A stretch of DNA of 64,000 nt, from the NCBI GenBank assembly GCA_947652605.1, contig OX393581.1:8374640-8438639 (forward strand), in the 5' to 3' direction. Position numbers and translations under genes: made by a program. The number at the start of each line of letters is the position of its first letter. Position 1 is the stretch's first letter. Positions 55,340 through 64,000 of the stretch are shown here, piece by piece. Below the pieces are notes generated by a model. That model saw nothing but the letters and a program-made list of their open reading frames with translations. It was not told where the DNA came from and made no database searches. The DNA comes from Elmis aenea (lineage: Eukaryota; Arthropoda; Insecta; Coleoptera; Elmidae).

Positions 55340-57738
55340 AGACTTACAACACCCAATGAAGTAATTACTGATATTTAAAAAATATTAACCCGAAAAAAGT
55401 CCCTGACTTTGATTTAATTACTGGTGAAGTGCTAAGACAACTCCCAAAAAAAGCTATAGTTAAACTGACCACCCTAATAAATGCTGCCTTGGGCTAAAGT
55501 ATGTACCTAGGTAAAGATGCAGAGGTGATTATGATCCCTAAATAAGGAAAACCTCCCCAGGAAGTTTCATCTTACCAGCCAATCTCATTATTGCCTGTTA
55601 CATCGAAACTGTTCGAAAAGCTGTTGCTTTAAAGAATGAAACCGATAATAGAAGAAAAATAAATAATTCCCTCTCATCAATTTAAATTAAGAAATAAACA
55701 TTCAACTATTGACCAAGTACATAGAATTACGAATGTCATAGAAAAAGCCCTAGAAGAAAAAAAAAGGTTGTTCTACTATATTTCTGGACGTAGTGCAGGC
55801 TTTCGACAAAGTGTGGTATGATGGTTTAAATTATAAACTAAGATCGCTCGTCCCAGAATAATACTCCCAAATTCTTCAGCCCTTCATCTCAGAGAGACGC
55901 TTCAGAATAAAGCAAAACGAATCTTATTTAGAGAAGAAATTATAGGAGGAGTTTCACAAGGAAGCGCACTAGGTCCGGTCTTATACCTATCATATACTTT
56001 GCCGACGACACAGCTATTTTAGCAGTAGGAAGAAACAATATAGAATCATCCGAGAAATTACAAGCAGCTGTCAATCAGATCAACAACTGAACAAAAACAT
56101 GGCGTATAAAGTTAAATCAAACTAAGTCAGTACATGTCAATGTTACCAACAAAAGAATTGAACATGTACCAATCAACTTTTTTGCTAAGTTTCGTTTAAC
56201 GTTGTGATCTAACGTTTGGTGTTCCGTTGAGGATTGATTCCGTGGATGTTTATCCGTTAGCTTGGACTACGAACAGCAGTTCCGGCCTTTCTTCATCATC
56301 GTGCCTTCCGCGGCTCATCGAAAGCTAAGATTACATACTTAAGCCCCGACTGTCTACGTTCTGTATTATTATATTCCTGAAGTCATATTTCTGTAATTAT
56401 TGTAGAGCCTTCAGCTCGTTACTACTGTTTCTTTTACTTAGCGTTATTTGTTAACGTTAATTAGTAATTCTGTTATTACCTACTGTTATCTATCAACATT
56501 TAATCTAATGTTTATATTTATGTTAACATCATACGTTCTCAACAACCTTTGAGTGGCTTTGTTGTCACTACATTTTGATTTGAAAGCTACGATTAATAAC
56601 TTGGGGATCGTATTCCGTTTGCAAGGTATTTTTTGGTTATGTTATCGTTCGGTGACTTTAGCACCGCAAGTTTTAATAGGTAGGAGAGCTCTTCCACTTA
56701 AGCGGGTTGTATTTTCATTGAAACTGAATTATTATTCTTTTATATATTTGTGTATTTTTATATAGGTACTTGCAAACACAGGAACAGGACCGAACTTATT
56801 TCGTCGTATATATTTTCTTTATGTTTAATTATGACGAATGTTTTCTTCATAGTGGCCTTCTAAGTCTGTTGAGGCGAGGAACATTTTATTGTCAAGTGTG
56901 TTCTATATTTTATTTGTTATTATCATTTTTGTGTGTGTGATTATTAAGCATATATCATTCCCGTCTACAAATTCTTTTATTTCATTTACTAGGTTTTTTC
57001 GCTATTTGAAACCATAGAATAAATAGTGTGGCGCCCTTATTGATGTCTACAAGTTTCTTCTAATTCGGACCTACCCCTTCTCGTCTGAACTAGCCGCGAG
57101 TCCGAACCACCCGTTCTTGTTGCAAGAGCATTGGCTTTCTTGGAAATCGTGTAACAAATTCCATAATCCAACACAGAAAAATACTTAGGTATTACATTGG
57201 ATGCTAAGCTACGCTGGAAAGCTCATGTCAAGAAAAAAAGAAAAGAAATAGGTATCAAATATAAAAAATGTGCTGGCTAATCGGGAGGAATTCGTTTCAG
57301 TCGCTAGACAATAAACTTTTGCTTTACAATCAAATTTTAAACCTTGTATGAACATATGGAATACAGCTATGGGGATGCACCAAACAGAGTAACATTTAGA
57401 TCATCTAGAGATTCCAGAACAAAACACTAAGGAACATTGCTGATGCACTTTGATATTGCAGAAATAGAGACATACATCGAGACCTCAACATAGACAACAT
57501 AGATCCAGCTCCTGGACACTACAGGATTAGTAAGAAGACTTAAAAGGGTTAAACCTCTTGAGTTAGTTTAAGCAAAAGTTTAAAAGCAGTGACTGTGCGG
57601 TAGTGTGCATGTTAATAATTAGTGTACTTATATATAAGCAAACTAAGGACTACTGCTGGGTAAACCTTAGACTAAGTTTTTTATTAATTTAGGCTAGAAT
57701 TAAACTGCTCATTGGTCTCAACGACCAGATTATATAAA
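55340..57738 (+). pseudogene. Jockey-type LINE, decayed, split by an insert
   Basis: The frames read NPKKVPDFDLITGEVL, LISLLPVTSKLFEKLLL-like, PSHQFKLRNKHSTIDQVHRI, a disrupted palm (ISGRSAGF for LDVEKAF), GGVSQGSALGPVLY and, after a deletion, FADDTAI (in another frame near 55999). Beyond the insert come YLGITLDAKLRWKAHV-like, LLLYNQIL and TGLVRRLKRVKPLELV, then a TAA near 57571. The 3' untranslated end TCATTGGTCTCAACGACCAG is typical of jockey elements in insects (from memory). Many stops and frameshifts show that it is old. The 5' part before the RT is missing. Confidence 0.85.
56183..57156. mobile_element. ~974-bp insert in the jockey element, possible solo LTR
   Basis: It splits the jockey frame between HVPINF-like and KIP-like codons. 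It starts TGCTAAGTTTCG, ends ATCGTGTAACA, and holds an AATAAA followed by TGTGGCGCCC, features compatible with an LTR. No frame above about 70 codons was found. I could not find a clear target duplication, so the exact ends and the class are uncertain. Confidence 0.5.
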
Positions 57739-57744
57739 TAAGCA

Positions 57745-58884
57745 CTACAGGCCATTTAGGTCTAGGGCTTGGTTTGCTGTCTCCCTCCACTTTTTTCTAT
57801 TTTTCGCTGCCTCTGTCCAGTTCGTCACTTTTAGTTTTTTTAAATCATCCTCGACCGCTTCCAACCATCTTTTCTTAGGTCTCTCTCTTTTTCTCACACC
57901 CATTCTACTTGCTTTAATCATTATCTTCGTGTTTCTTTGGTTGGAGAGGCGTTGTGCGTGTCCAAGCCATCTTATTCTCTGGGCTCTTACTACTTCGGTT
58001 ATAGACGGTTCTTTGTACAATCTCATTACTTCCTCGTTTGTCCTTCTTCTCCATTCTCCGGTATTTGTTTTTATTCCCCCGTAGATCCTTCGCAATAATT
58101 TCCTTTCCCACCTTTCTAGGTCTTCTTTTTCTTTTTTGTTGATTATCCAGGTTTCACAAGCGTATGTTACAGTGGGTCTTAATACTGTTTTGTACAATCT
58201 TACTTTGGCCTTTCTTGAGATAATGTTGGATCTTAGAATTGTAGCAAGCGATCCTACGCATTTATTACCTTTTGAAAGCCTCGCGCTTATTTCCTTTCCG
58301 TTGTCGCAGTTATCGGTAATTTGTACACCCAGATAAATGAAATTTCTTACTTTCTCAAAGCGTCTCTCCTTGTTTTGTTCGATTTTGATCAATAGATATT
58401 TATCCCCTTCTATGTCCTTCCTTTTAGGTCCCATTATCATGTATTTGGTTTTCGATTCGTTGATGCTTAATCCCATATTTTTTGCTTTGTCCTCTAACTT
58501 CCTGACAATGTTTTGGATATCTTTTTTTGTTTTGCAGATGATCGCAAGGTCGTCTGCGAAGGCAATGCATTGGTGGTTGTCTGCGTATATGTTGCCATTT
58601 CTGTTAATTCCACTATCTCGAATTATCTTTTCTAAGGCTATATTAAATAACAATGCCGACAGCGGGTCTCCTTGTCTCAATCCTCTAGATACTTTAAACA
58701 CCTTTGACTTCATGCTTCTGTTTTTTATAAAATTTTCCGTGTTTTGGAGAGTCGCCTTTGTCATATTTATTAGTTTGTCAGGTATTTTAAATTCTTTCAT
58801 GGCTATGTACAATTTTTCCCTAATGATTGTATCGTACGCTTGCTTAAAGTCTATAAATACTACATGCAGCTCCGTATTATACTC
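57745..58884 (-). CDS. RTE/Proto-like LINE reverse transcriptase (partial, open)
   Basis: 380 codons are open from the inversion junction to a TAG. The frame begins EYNTELHVVFIDFKQAYDTI, with the first catalytic Asp in FIDF. Numbering from the TTG at 58812: GLRQGDPLSALLFN 44-57, IAFADDLAII 83-92 (catalytic Asp pair), NESKTKYMIMG in the thumb, NFIYLGVQI near 157-165. The C-terminal domain holds TYACETWIINKKE, RRIYGGI, RIRWLGHAQRLSNQR and RKRERPKKRWLEAVEDDLKK. No start codon of its own and no endonuclease, so not functional alone. The unbroken frame suggests recent insertion. Its 3' end abuts the jockey 3' tail at 57738, tail to tail. Confidence 0.88.
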   Translation of the reverse strand, partial: EYNTELHVVFIDFKQAYDTIIREKLYIAMKEFKIPDKLINMTKATLQNTENFIKNRSMKSKVFKVSRGLRQGDPLSALLFNIALEKIIRDSGINRNGNIYADNHQCIAFADDLAIICKTKKDIQNIVRKLEDKAKNMGLSINESKTKYMIMGPKRKDIEGDKYLLIKIEQNKERRFEKVRNFIYLGVQITDNCDNGKEISARLSKGNKCVGSLATILRSNIISRKAKVRLYKTVLRPTVTYACETWIINKKEKEDLERWERKLLRRIYGGIKTNTGEWRRRTNEEVMRLYKEPSITEVVRAQRIRWLGHAQRLSNQRNTKIMIKASRMGVRKRERPKKRWLEAVEDDLKKLKVTNWTEAAKNRKKWRETANQALDLNGL

Positions 58885-58885
58885 G

Positions 58886-59055
58886 TAATGGCTCGATTGA
58901 ATTTGCTTTACCCTAAAAACACAACCTACAAGGTATTAGCGACAATAATAAAGGAACAACTCACCAGCTACACTGAAAACATCACAGGGGATTACCAATG
59001 CGGTTTTAGGCCCAATAGATCCACCATCGATCAAATTTTTACGGTAAAGCAACGA
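58886..59055 (+). pseudogene. Inverted 5' segment of the same LINE
   Basis: The plus strand reads LNLLYPKNTTYKVLATIIKE, then GDYQCGFRPNRSTIDQIF and TVKQ. These motifs lie immediately upstream of the FIDFKQAYD block in an intact element of this type, yet here they are on the opposite strand and start at the junction. Only about five or six codons seem lost between TVKQ and EYNTELH. This is the layout of a 5' inversion. Confidence 0.85.
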
Positions 59056-59154
59056 CCAGATTACAATGTTATAAACCCTATTAGGGTTTAAATTAACACA
59101 AAAAAAAATTGCTAATTAGTCTGCACCCCTCTATTCTTCTTGAAAATCTCACCT

Positions 59155-59255
59155 GCTGCATCTGTATCCTATGTTTTTACTTTTTCATGTTAGCGCTCAA
59201 ATTTAACTGGAAGTAGGAATTAATAGATATGTACACTGCATTAAAATCTCGCCTT
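59155..59255 (-). pseudogene. Short LINE fragment related to 55165-55215
   Basis: CTCAAATTTAACTGGAAGTA and ATGTACACTGCATTAAAATC mirror 55168-55212. The minus frame reads FNAVYI, as in FNAVYILILLAIKLRRR at 55.2 kb, the region after the RT thumb. Very short. Confidence 0.5.
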
Positions 59256-60827
59256 CGTTTTCTTTTTATGAGATATCCTTTTTACTAATCAATCATATAT
59301 TATTAGCATGGTAAATTTCATTGCTAAAGCTATTCCATTATTTAAATCTATTCCTATATAAAAATAGAAATGAATGTTTCTTCTCTTATTTTATGACCAA
59401 GTAATCTGCTAGCAAAGAGACGAGAGTCTTGAAACTGGTCTAGCTTTTTTACAAGAGATCGTTTATTAAAAGAGAATTGATTTTTGATCAATCTTATTTT
59501 ATTTAAAACATAAATAACTCAAATAATTCCAGCATTAACCACTTTGCAAATTTTTTTCTCAAATTCCTTACGACACCGATGGCTAACGTTAATCTTAAGA
59601 CTAAAGAAGGTGACATCTATCGGCTATAAATTCTCACTGGCATACGTGCTTGCGATTTATAAACTTTTACTGTCTTTTTTTTTCTAAATTGGCTTAAAAG
59701 ATTAAAACGAGATTGGTCTGCGATCATTAAAATTAATTTATTTCGGTGGATTTTATCCGGATAACGAGTTTGTCCCTAACATTTTTAGGATTTTCAAACG
59801 TTGTAGATGGATGGATAGAGTTGTTAGGCCTGAAGAAAGAGGAAAGTACAGCGAATTCGATCTTTGTCACGCATCAGTGGATGTTAAAAACAAGACAAGT
59901 TGATTTTAAGTTTACTTTTAGATATATAAATCAGCTCTGAACTCCTCATACTTCTGCTAAATTCGAGAACTGCTTTTATAAATATAATATCTTCGGTGTA
60001 CATGAACCTTGTGATATGTAAAGTCCATTTTTGTAATCACTTTATAATTTATTGATCTTATTTCGACGAAATACATTCATGAACAACACGTAAAGTTATT
60101 TTTATAACGGTATGTTAATAAGGTAAACACTGCAACAATTTAAAAAACACGCACCCTGAAAAATGTAATCAGATAAGTGTTCAATAAACAATAAACAGCA
60201 ACGCAAGTTTTAAAAAAAATCAAAATTCCCCTCGCATTTGCATTCATAATGCGTGTGGCGTCATATACATTTATTATAAATGGCAATAACTGTAGCCGGC
60301 AAGTACCAAGACATATTTCGCCGTTTTTAAAAAACCGGTTTCGTACTTATAACACCTTAAGTTGGGAATTACGAAAAAATTGTTCTGTAATAATCATAAG
60401 ACATTATTTTTTATAAAGTATGACACAAACATAGTTTGTGGCTTATTTCTAAATCTAAAAATAAACTATCGGAGTTCACGGCCTTGTATCGTACGAGGAC
60501 ATGGGATTTCTTCCTACCTATTTCCAGACGTGCTCAAAAATAAAAAAATAAATAGAATGCAAGTGGTTTAACGATGGGTTGGTGCCATTTTAGAACATAG
60601 ACCTGAGATTAAATCAGTAACCCTTGCAATGGGAACGATCTCAAGGCTTAACTAGATCTGGAATAAATTATTTTCTGACGAGAGCTAACCCAAACTGAAA
60701 TTAAGAATGTTGTTTCAGTCGATTTTGCTTTAAATAATTAAATGCAAATCGTAGATTTAGATGAGTGCTTATCGGAAATAAATAGGTTTTTAGAGACACT
60801 ACGATAATGGGTTAAACTGATTTAAGG
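59256..60827. other. AT-rich DNA, nothing recognised
   Basis: Frames at 59746-59940 and 60362-60571 have no recognised motif. No shared repeat. Confidence 0.35.
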
Positions 60828-60840
60828 AAAGAGGATTGAA

Positions 60841-61134
60841 TGTATATAAGTTGTCTTCATAACCGACGTTTCGTCCTCCTTTATCGGGGACATCTTCAGG
60901 GGTTGTGGGTTAAACAGCAACTTTCATAACCGACGTTTCGTCCTCCTTTATCGGGGAAATCTTCAGGGGTTGTTGGTTAAACAGTTAAACAGTTTCTGTT
61001 TAACCAACAACCCCTGAAGATGTCCCCGATAAAGGAGGGCGAAACGTCGGTTATGAAGAAACCTTCGACGCGGTTTCAACCCGGAAACAACTTATATACA
61101 TTGGACATCGGCGCGGAAGCCTACAACATAGTTT
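60841..61134 (+). mobile_element. 294-bp Penelope-like mini-element with 13-bp target duplication
   Basis: It is flanked by AAAGAGGATTGAA at 60828-60840 and 61135-61147. Three copies of one ~50-base unit (CCCCTGAAGATGTCCC ... GAAACGTCGGTTATGAAG) are present, two antisense in tandem (60855-60905, 60922-60970) and one sense (about 60998-61057). The sense copy continues to GGACATCGGCGCGGAAGCCT at the 3' side. CTGAAGA and GAAA with a GUCC/GGAC stem between them resemble a hammerhead ribozyme core, a known feature of Penelope-like elements. No RT or endonuclease frame is present. The class assignment is inference. Confidence 0.6.
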
Positions 61135-61147
61135 AAAGAGGATTGAA

Positions 61148-61626
61148 GGCAAACAAAATTTAGTTGAGGCTGTAACTTCTAAAGTTAAGAGCCTAAACTC
61201 TACACCAATATTATGGAGTTTTTTTATGTAAGCCCTCTAAAAATTTTTACGCTAAAACAATATAAAATCACTTTTAAATGCGTACGGAGAAGCACAGTTT
61301 TGATTGAAAGGTTTTTTTTTGTGAAGGTTATAAACGTATTTATTTACAATTTTATTAGAATGATAAAATCACCGAAACACGGAAGGTCGAAGCAAAGCTA
61401 AAGCCGCCAGGATCTGTACCTTTGTAATTTTAAAAGAAGAGGCTTTGCAGTTTATTAAAAAAATATATAACGGCTGGAGATTTTGTAAAAATGTATGTGT
61501 ATTAAGAAAAATTAATTTGCTCTGGAACAATCACAATTTTATTTGTTTTTTTCTTTAACTAACAAACAAACATAATAATTGGCAATCATTTAAAAAAACC
61601 CAATTACAAAGACGGCAACAGGAGTT
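61148..61626. other. AT-rich DNA, nothing recognised
   Basis: A 62-codon frame at 61213-61401 has no known motif. Confidence 0.35.
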
Positions 61627-62350
61627 TGTGGGGTGAATAGGACAACAAATAAAAACAAATTAACACATTGGTGGAACAATGACCTAAAACATGATATCAA
61701 AGAAAAAAAACGCCGATGGAAACTCTATCTAGGTAATAACAAAAACAAAGAAGACTATCAACTGTACAAAAACCAAAGAGAAAACGTCGAGGTAGCAGGT
61801 AGGAAACAAAGGCAAAATCATGGGATGATTTTGGAGTGAAAATTGAGAACAATTCTACTGGTAACGCAAAAATTCTGTACCACGTCCTAAGAGGACTGAG
61901 GAAAGGAAAGAAAAACACAATAAGAAATGTATTAAGAAGGCAACGTTATCACAGAAGAAATTAAAATAATAGAGACATGGAAAGAATACTGTAAACAATA
62001 AATTGCTAAGGGTAGAGTACGAACAAATAGAAGACCAAATTACTGAGCAGGACCAAGATATAGAAGACCAAATGATACGAGAAAATGAGGAAGCAGAAAT
62101 AGAAATTAATAGACCAAAACTAACCAGAGCAATGCAAAAGATTAAAAGCGGCAAAGCACCAGGAGTAGATGGGTTAAAACCAGAAATGATAAAATATATG
62201 GGAGGCGAAGGGTGGCTTACTGCATAGAATACTACACGTGGCAAGAACTACACAAGAAATACCCAATGAGTGGAAAATAGTCATCATAACACCAATCCAC
62301 AAAAATTAAAGGATGTATGAACAAATGTAACAACTACAGAGGCATATATC
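61627..62350 (+). pseudogene. LINE fragment: endonuclease-RT linker and RT start
   Basis: The plus frames read KLTHWWNNDLKHDIKEKKRR, typical of the spacer between endonuclease and RT. Then after frameshifts come MQKIKSGKAPGVDGLKPEMI (start of RT), VARTTQEIPNEWKIVIITPI and, shifted, NNYRGI-like sequence. The palm with the catalytic Asp residues is missing: a hairpin repeat begins at 62352. The likely 3' end of the same copy is at 62820-63150. Confidence 0.8.
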
Positions 62351-62351
62351 C

Positions 62352-62608
62352 CTGCTTTGCAAGTAAAATGGTGCAAAGTTTTTGAAAAAATCTTTAAAGG
62401 TTCCGGAGAAAAACGCCAAAAACGAAATCCCTGCATAAGCGCTATAATTTGAGAAGTTGTAGTATATCTATATAACTATATCTATGTGACTTGCATAAGC
62501 GTTTAACATAGGAAAAACCGGTTTTACAAAGGCCTCGTTTTTCGCGTTTTTCTCCGGAACCGTTTAAAATATTTTTAAAAACTTTGCAGCATTTTACTTG
62601 CAAAGGAT
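62352..62608. repeat. Hairpin repeat with ~75-bp arms inside a LINE
   Basis: The left arm (62352-62426: TTTGCAAGTAAAATGGTGCA ... GGTTCCGGAGAAAAACGC) is repeated inverted at 62531-62608 (GCGTTTTTCTCCGGAACC ... TGCAGCATTTTACTTGCAAA). Between them TGCATAAGCG occurs twice. It is non-coding, a probable small foldback MITE. Confidence 0.75.
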
Positions 62609-62819
62609 GCGCGCATTGGTAAATAAAGGAATTTTGACGTTGTCTTTGACCGTTTTATGACCAACGCGATCGCAAAAATTACTTTTATTATTCAACTTTT
62701 CATTTTTTGCCCTATTTTTCCGAAGAAAATTGCCAGTGGCACATATAACTCTAGAAAACATTTTGTTTTGATGTCCTTAATGCAATAAACACTGCCTTAA
62801 TCATATTCTAGCGACAACG

Positions 62820-63150
62820 TATCGTGACCTTCCCTGGTTAGAAAAATTGCGGGAGTGACAAGACTGAATAAAATTAGAAGTGATGTAATAAGGAAAGACT
62901 TAAAAGTTACAAGTGGAGTGCAATAAATAGAACGACAAAAATTAAGATGATACGGACATTTGATGAAAATGGACGAGAAAATAATGGTAAAGGATATGTG
63001 GGAGATGGAAATAGCTGGTAAGAGAAGGAAAGGTAGACCCAGGAGTGGCAGATGCATTGAAGAAACGAAAACTGACCTGGACGCGAGGCAATAAATAGAA
63101 GTAACTGGAAAAATATAGTCACCTCTACACCTATAGTCGATGAGGTGAGG
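62820..63150 (+). pseudogene. LINE 3' tail
   Basis: The frame reads GVTRLNKIRSDVIRKDLKVT, then a stop, IERQKLR, a stop, YGHLMKMDEKIMVKDMWEME and KRRKGRPRSGR, the ordered C-terminal motifs of RTE/Proto-like LINEs. The 3' end is GGATAAGTAAGTAAGTG, a GTAA microsatellite tail. Together with 61627-62350 it is probably one element that lost its catalytic middle. Confidence 0.8.
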
Positions 63151-64000
63151 ATAAGTAAGTAAGTGAAAAAATCCTCAAATTCTCGCTGTCTCGATTTTTT
63201 ACTTAGTTTAACTATGATGAGGATAACAAAATACGATATTTGTATTAAAATTCGACTTTTCAGTTTCCTAATCCGACCACAATATCATTCCTTGTATTTT
63301 GTACGGGAAGGTGGTATATACTGGGACACTTTTTTTAAATTTTGCGTAACTTTTGAACGGATTAATTTGCATACCTTAAATTGATATGAGATATTCATAT
63401 TGCTTTAGTTTGTCATTGCATATACAAAAAAATATTTTTTAAAAATAAAGGTACACAAATAGAGGGACTGTCCCACTATACACCACTTGTCCCCACATAA
63501 ACCACCCCGTGGTACATTGTGGGACAGCAAAAAATATATATGAAATGAAGCATAAGTAATTAAAAAAAAGCTTAATTTTAATTTTTTATTTTAAAAACTT
63601 TCACTTTTCATGGGCATTTAGACATTGTACTTTGAAAAATCAAACTAAAATTGAAAATGTTTCTTTGTTTTTTCAGTGCCCCCAAACGTAGTCGGTGCGC
63701 TTAACCTACACAGAATATTTTCTTTTTCAACACAGTCTTTATCTCTGTTTTTAGAGAAAGAAAATCTAAAGTCGGAAGTCTTTTTCAGAAGATTTACCTG
63801 ATTATCATCATTGTCCCACAATGCACCATGTGATCCATTTTTAAAAGCAACGATTTAATAAAAAACTTGTATGATTATTTTAAGTTTTAACATTGTACAT
63901 ACATTTAATATACTGTAAGGTACACCTACGCCAAATTTTCTAATTGTTGTTAAATAAATAAAAAAGTTTTAGCACATAAACTGAATAACCACCAAAAAAC
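63151..64000. other. AT-rich DNA with GTGGGACA inverted repeats
   Basis: Besides the repeat at 63505-63832, GGTGGTATATACTGGGAC (63312) and GTCCCACTATACACCAC (63471) form an imperfect inverted pair. No gene is supported. Confidence 0.4.
63505..63832. repeat. Inverted repeat GTGGTACATTGTGGGACA
   Basis: The left arm near 63506-63525 and right arm TGTCCCACAATGCACCAT (63811-63828) match with two or three differences across a ~285-bp interior. It may be a small MITE; target duplication not clear. Confidence 0.5.

Noticed and set aside
58136..58888. Long plus-strand frames opposite the RT (66 and 183 codons)
   Set aside because: They are antisense shadows of the 57745-58884 reverse transcriptase and show no motif of their own.

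Overview
The window is AT-rich, roughly one third G+C, intron-like eukaryotic DNA. It has no dense coding, no operons and no tRNA or rRNA genes that I can recognise. Its repeats point to an insect: CAGGGTG-ended mariner/Tc1-type elements and MITEs flanked by TA, the insect form of the mariner transposase C-terminus (SPDL-P-D-FLWG), jockey-type and RTE/Proto-like non-LTR retrotransposons, hAT-like debris, and a small Penelope-like repeat. I cannot fix the order; a beetle-like genome is a guess. I found no convincing host protein-coding gene. The only host-gene signal is a possible promoter plus non-coding first exon on the minus strand near 39.9-40.1 kb, so the window may be intergenic or a large intron.

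Layout. 0-13 kb: scattered relics, with a mariner transposase tail at 0.9-1.1 kb, a clean 625-bp MITE at 2.1-2.7 kb, LINE 3' fragments at 2.8-3.6, 7.0-7.4 and 10.9-11.25 kb, and a mariner relic at 7.4-7.96 kb. 13.6-15.6 kb: three DNA elements nested inside one another. 16.1-23.2 kb: two copies of a composite foldback element. The first is cut by a 200-bp N gap; the second is complete, flanked by TA, and interrupted by a young LINE with an open reverse transcriptase (RT) frame. 25-31 kb: a mariner MITE with transposase remnant, a GC-rich block, a ~420-bp tandem duplication carrying a second copy of the young LINE, and a palindromic AT-rich array.

31-43 kb: the least repetitive part, with isolated MITEs and the candidate promoter/exon. 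43.5-51.9 kb: a LINE 5' part (ORF1 end plus endonuclease start), a LINE fragment flanked by 131-bp direct repeats, and a second foldback mariner. 53-64 kb: a jockey element split by a ~970-bp insert, an RTE/Proto-like LINE with a 5' inversion of the kind made by twin priming, a 294-bp Penelope-like mini-element with a 13-bp target duplication and hammerhead-like cores, and a LINE with a hairpin insert.

The elements interact by nesting and by supplying enzymes in trans. The MITEs could only have moved using a transposase encoded elsewhere. The 5'-truncated LINEs are dead copies of active relatives. Only the RT frames at 19460-20791 and 57745-58884 remain open over hundreds of codons. All family calls come from reading motifs by eye, and no database search was possible.
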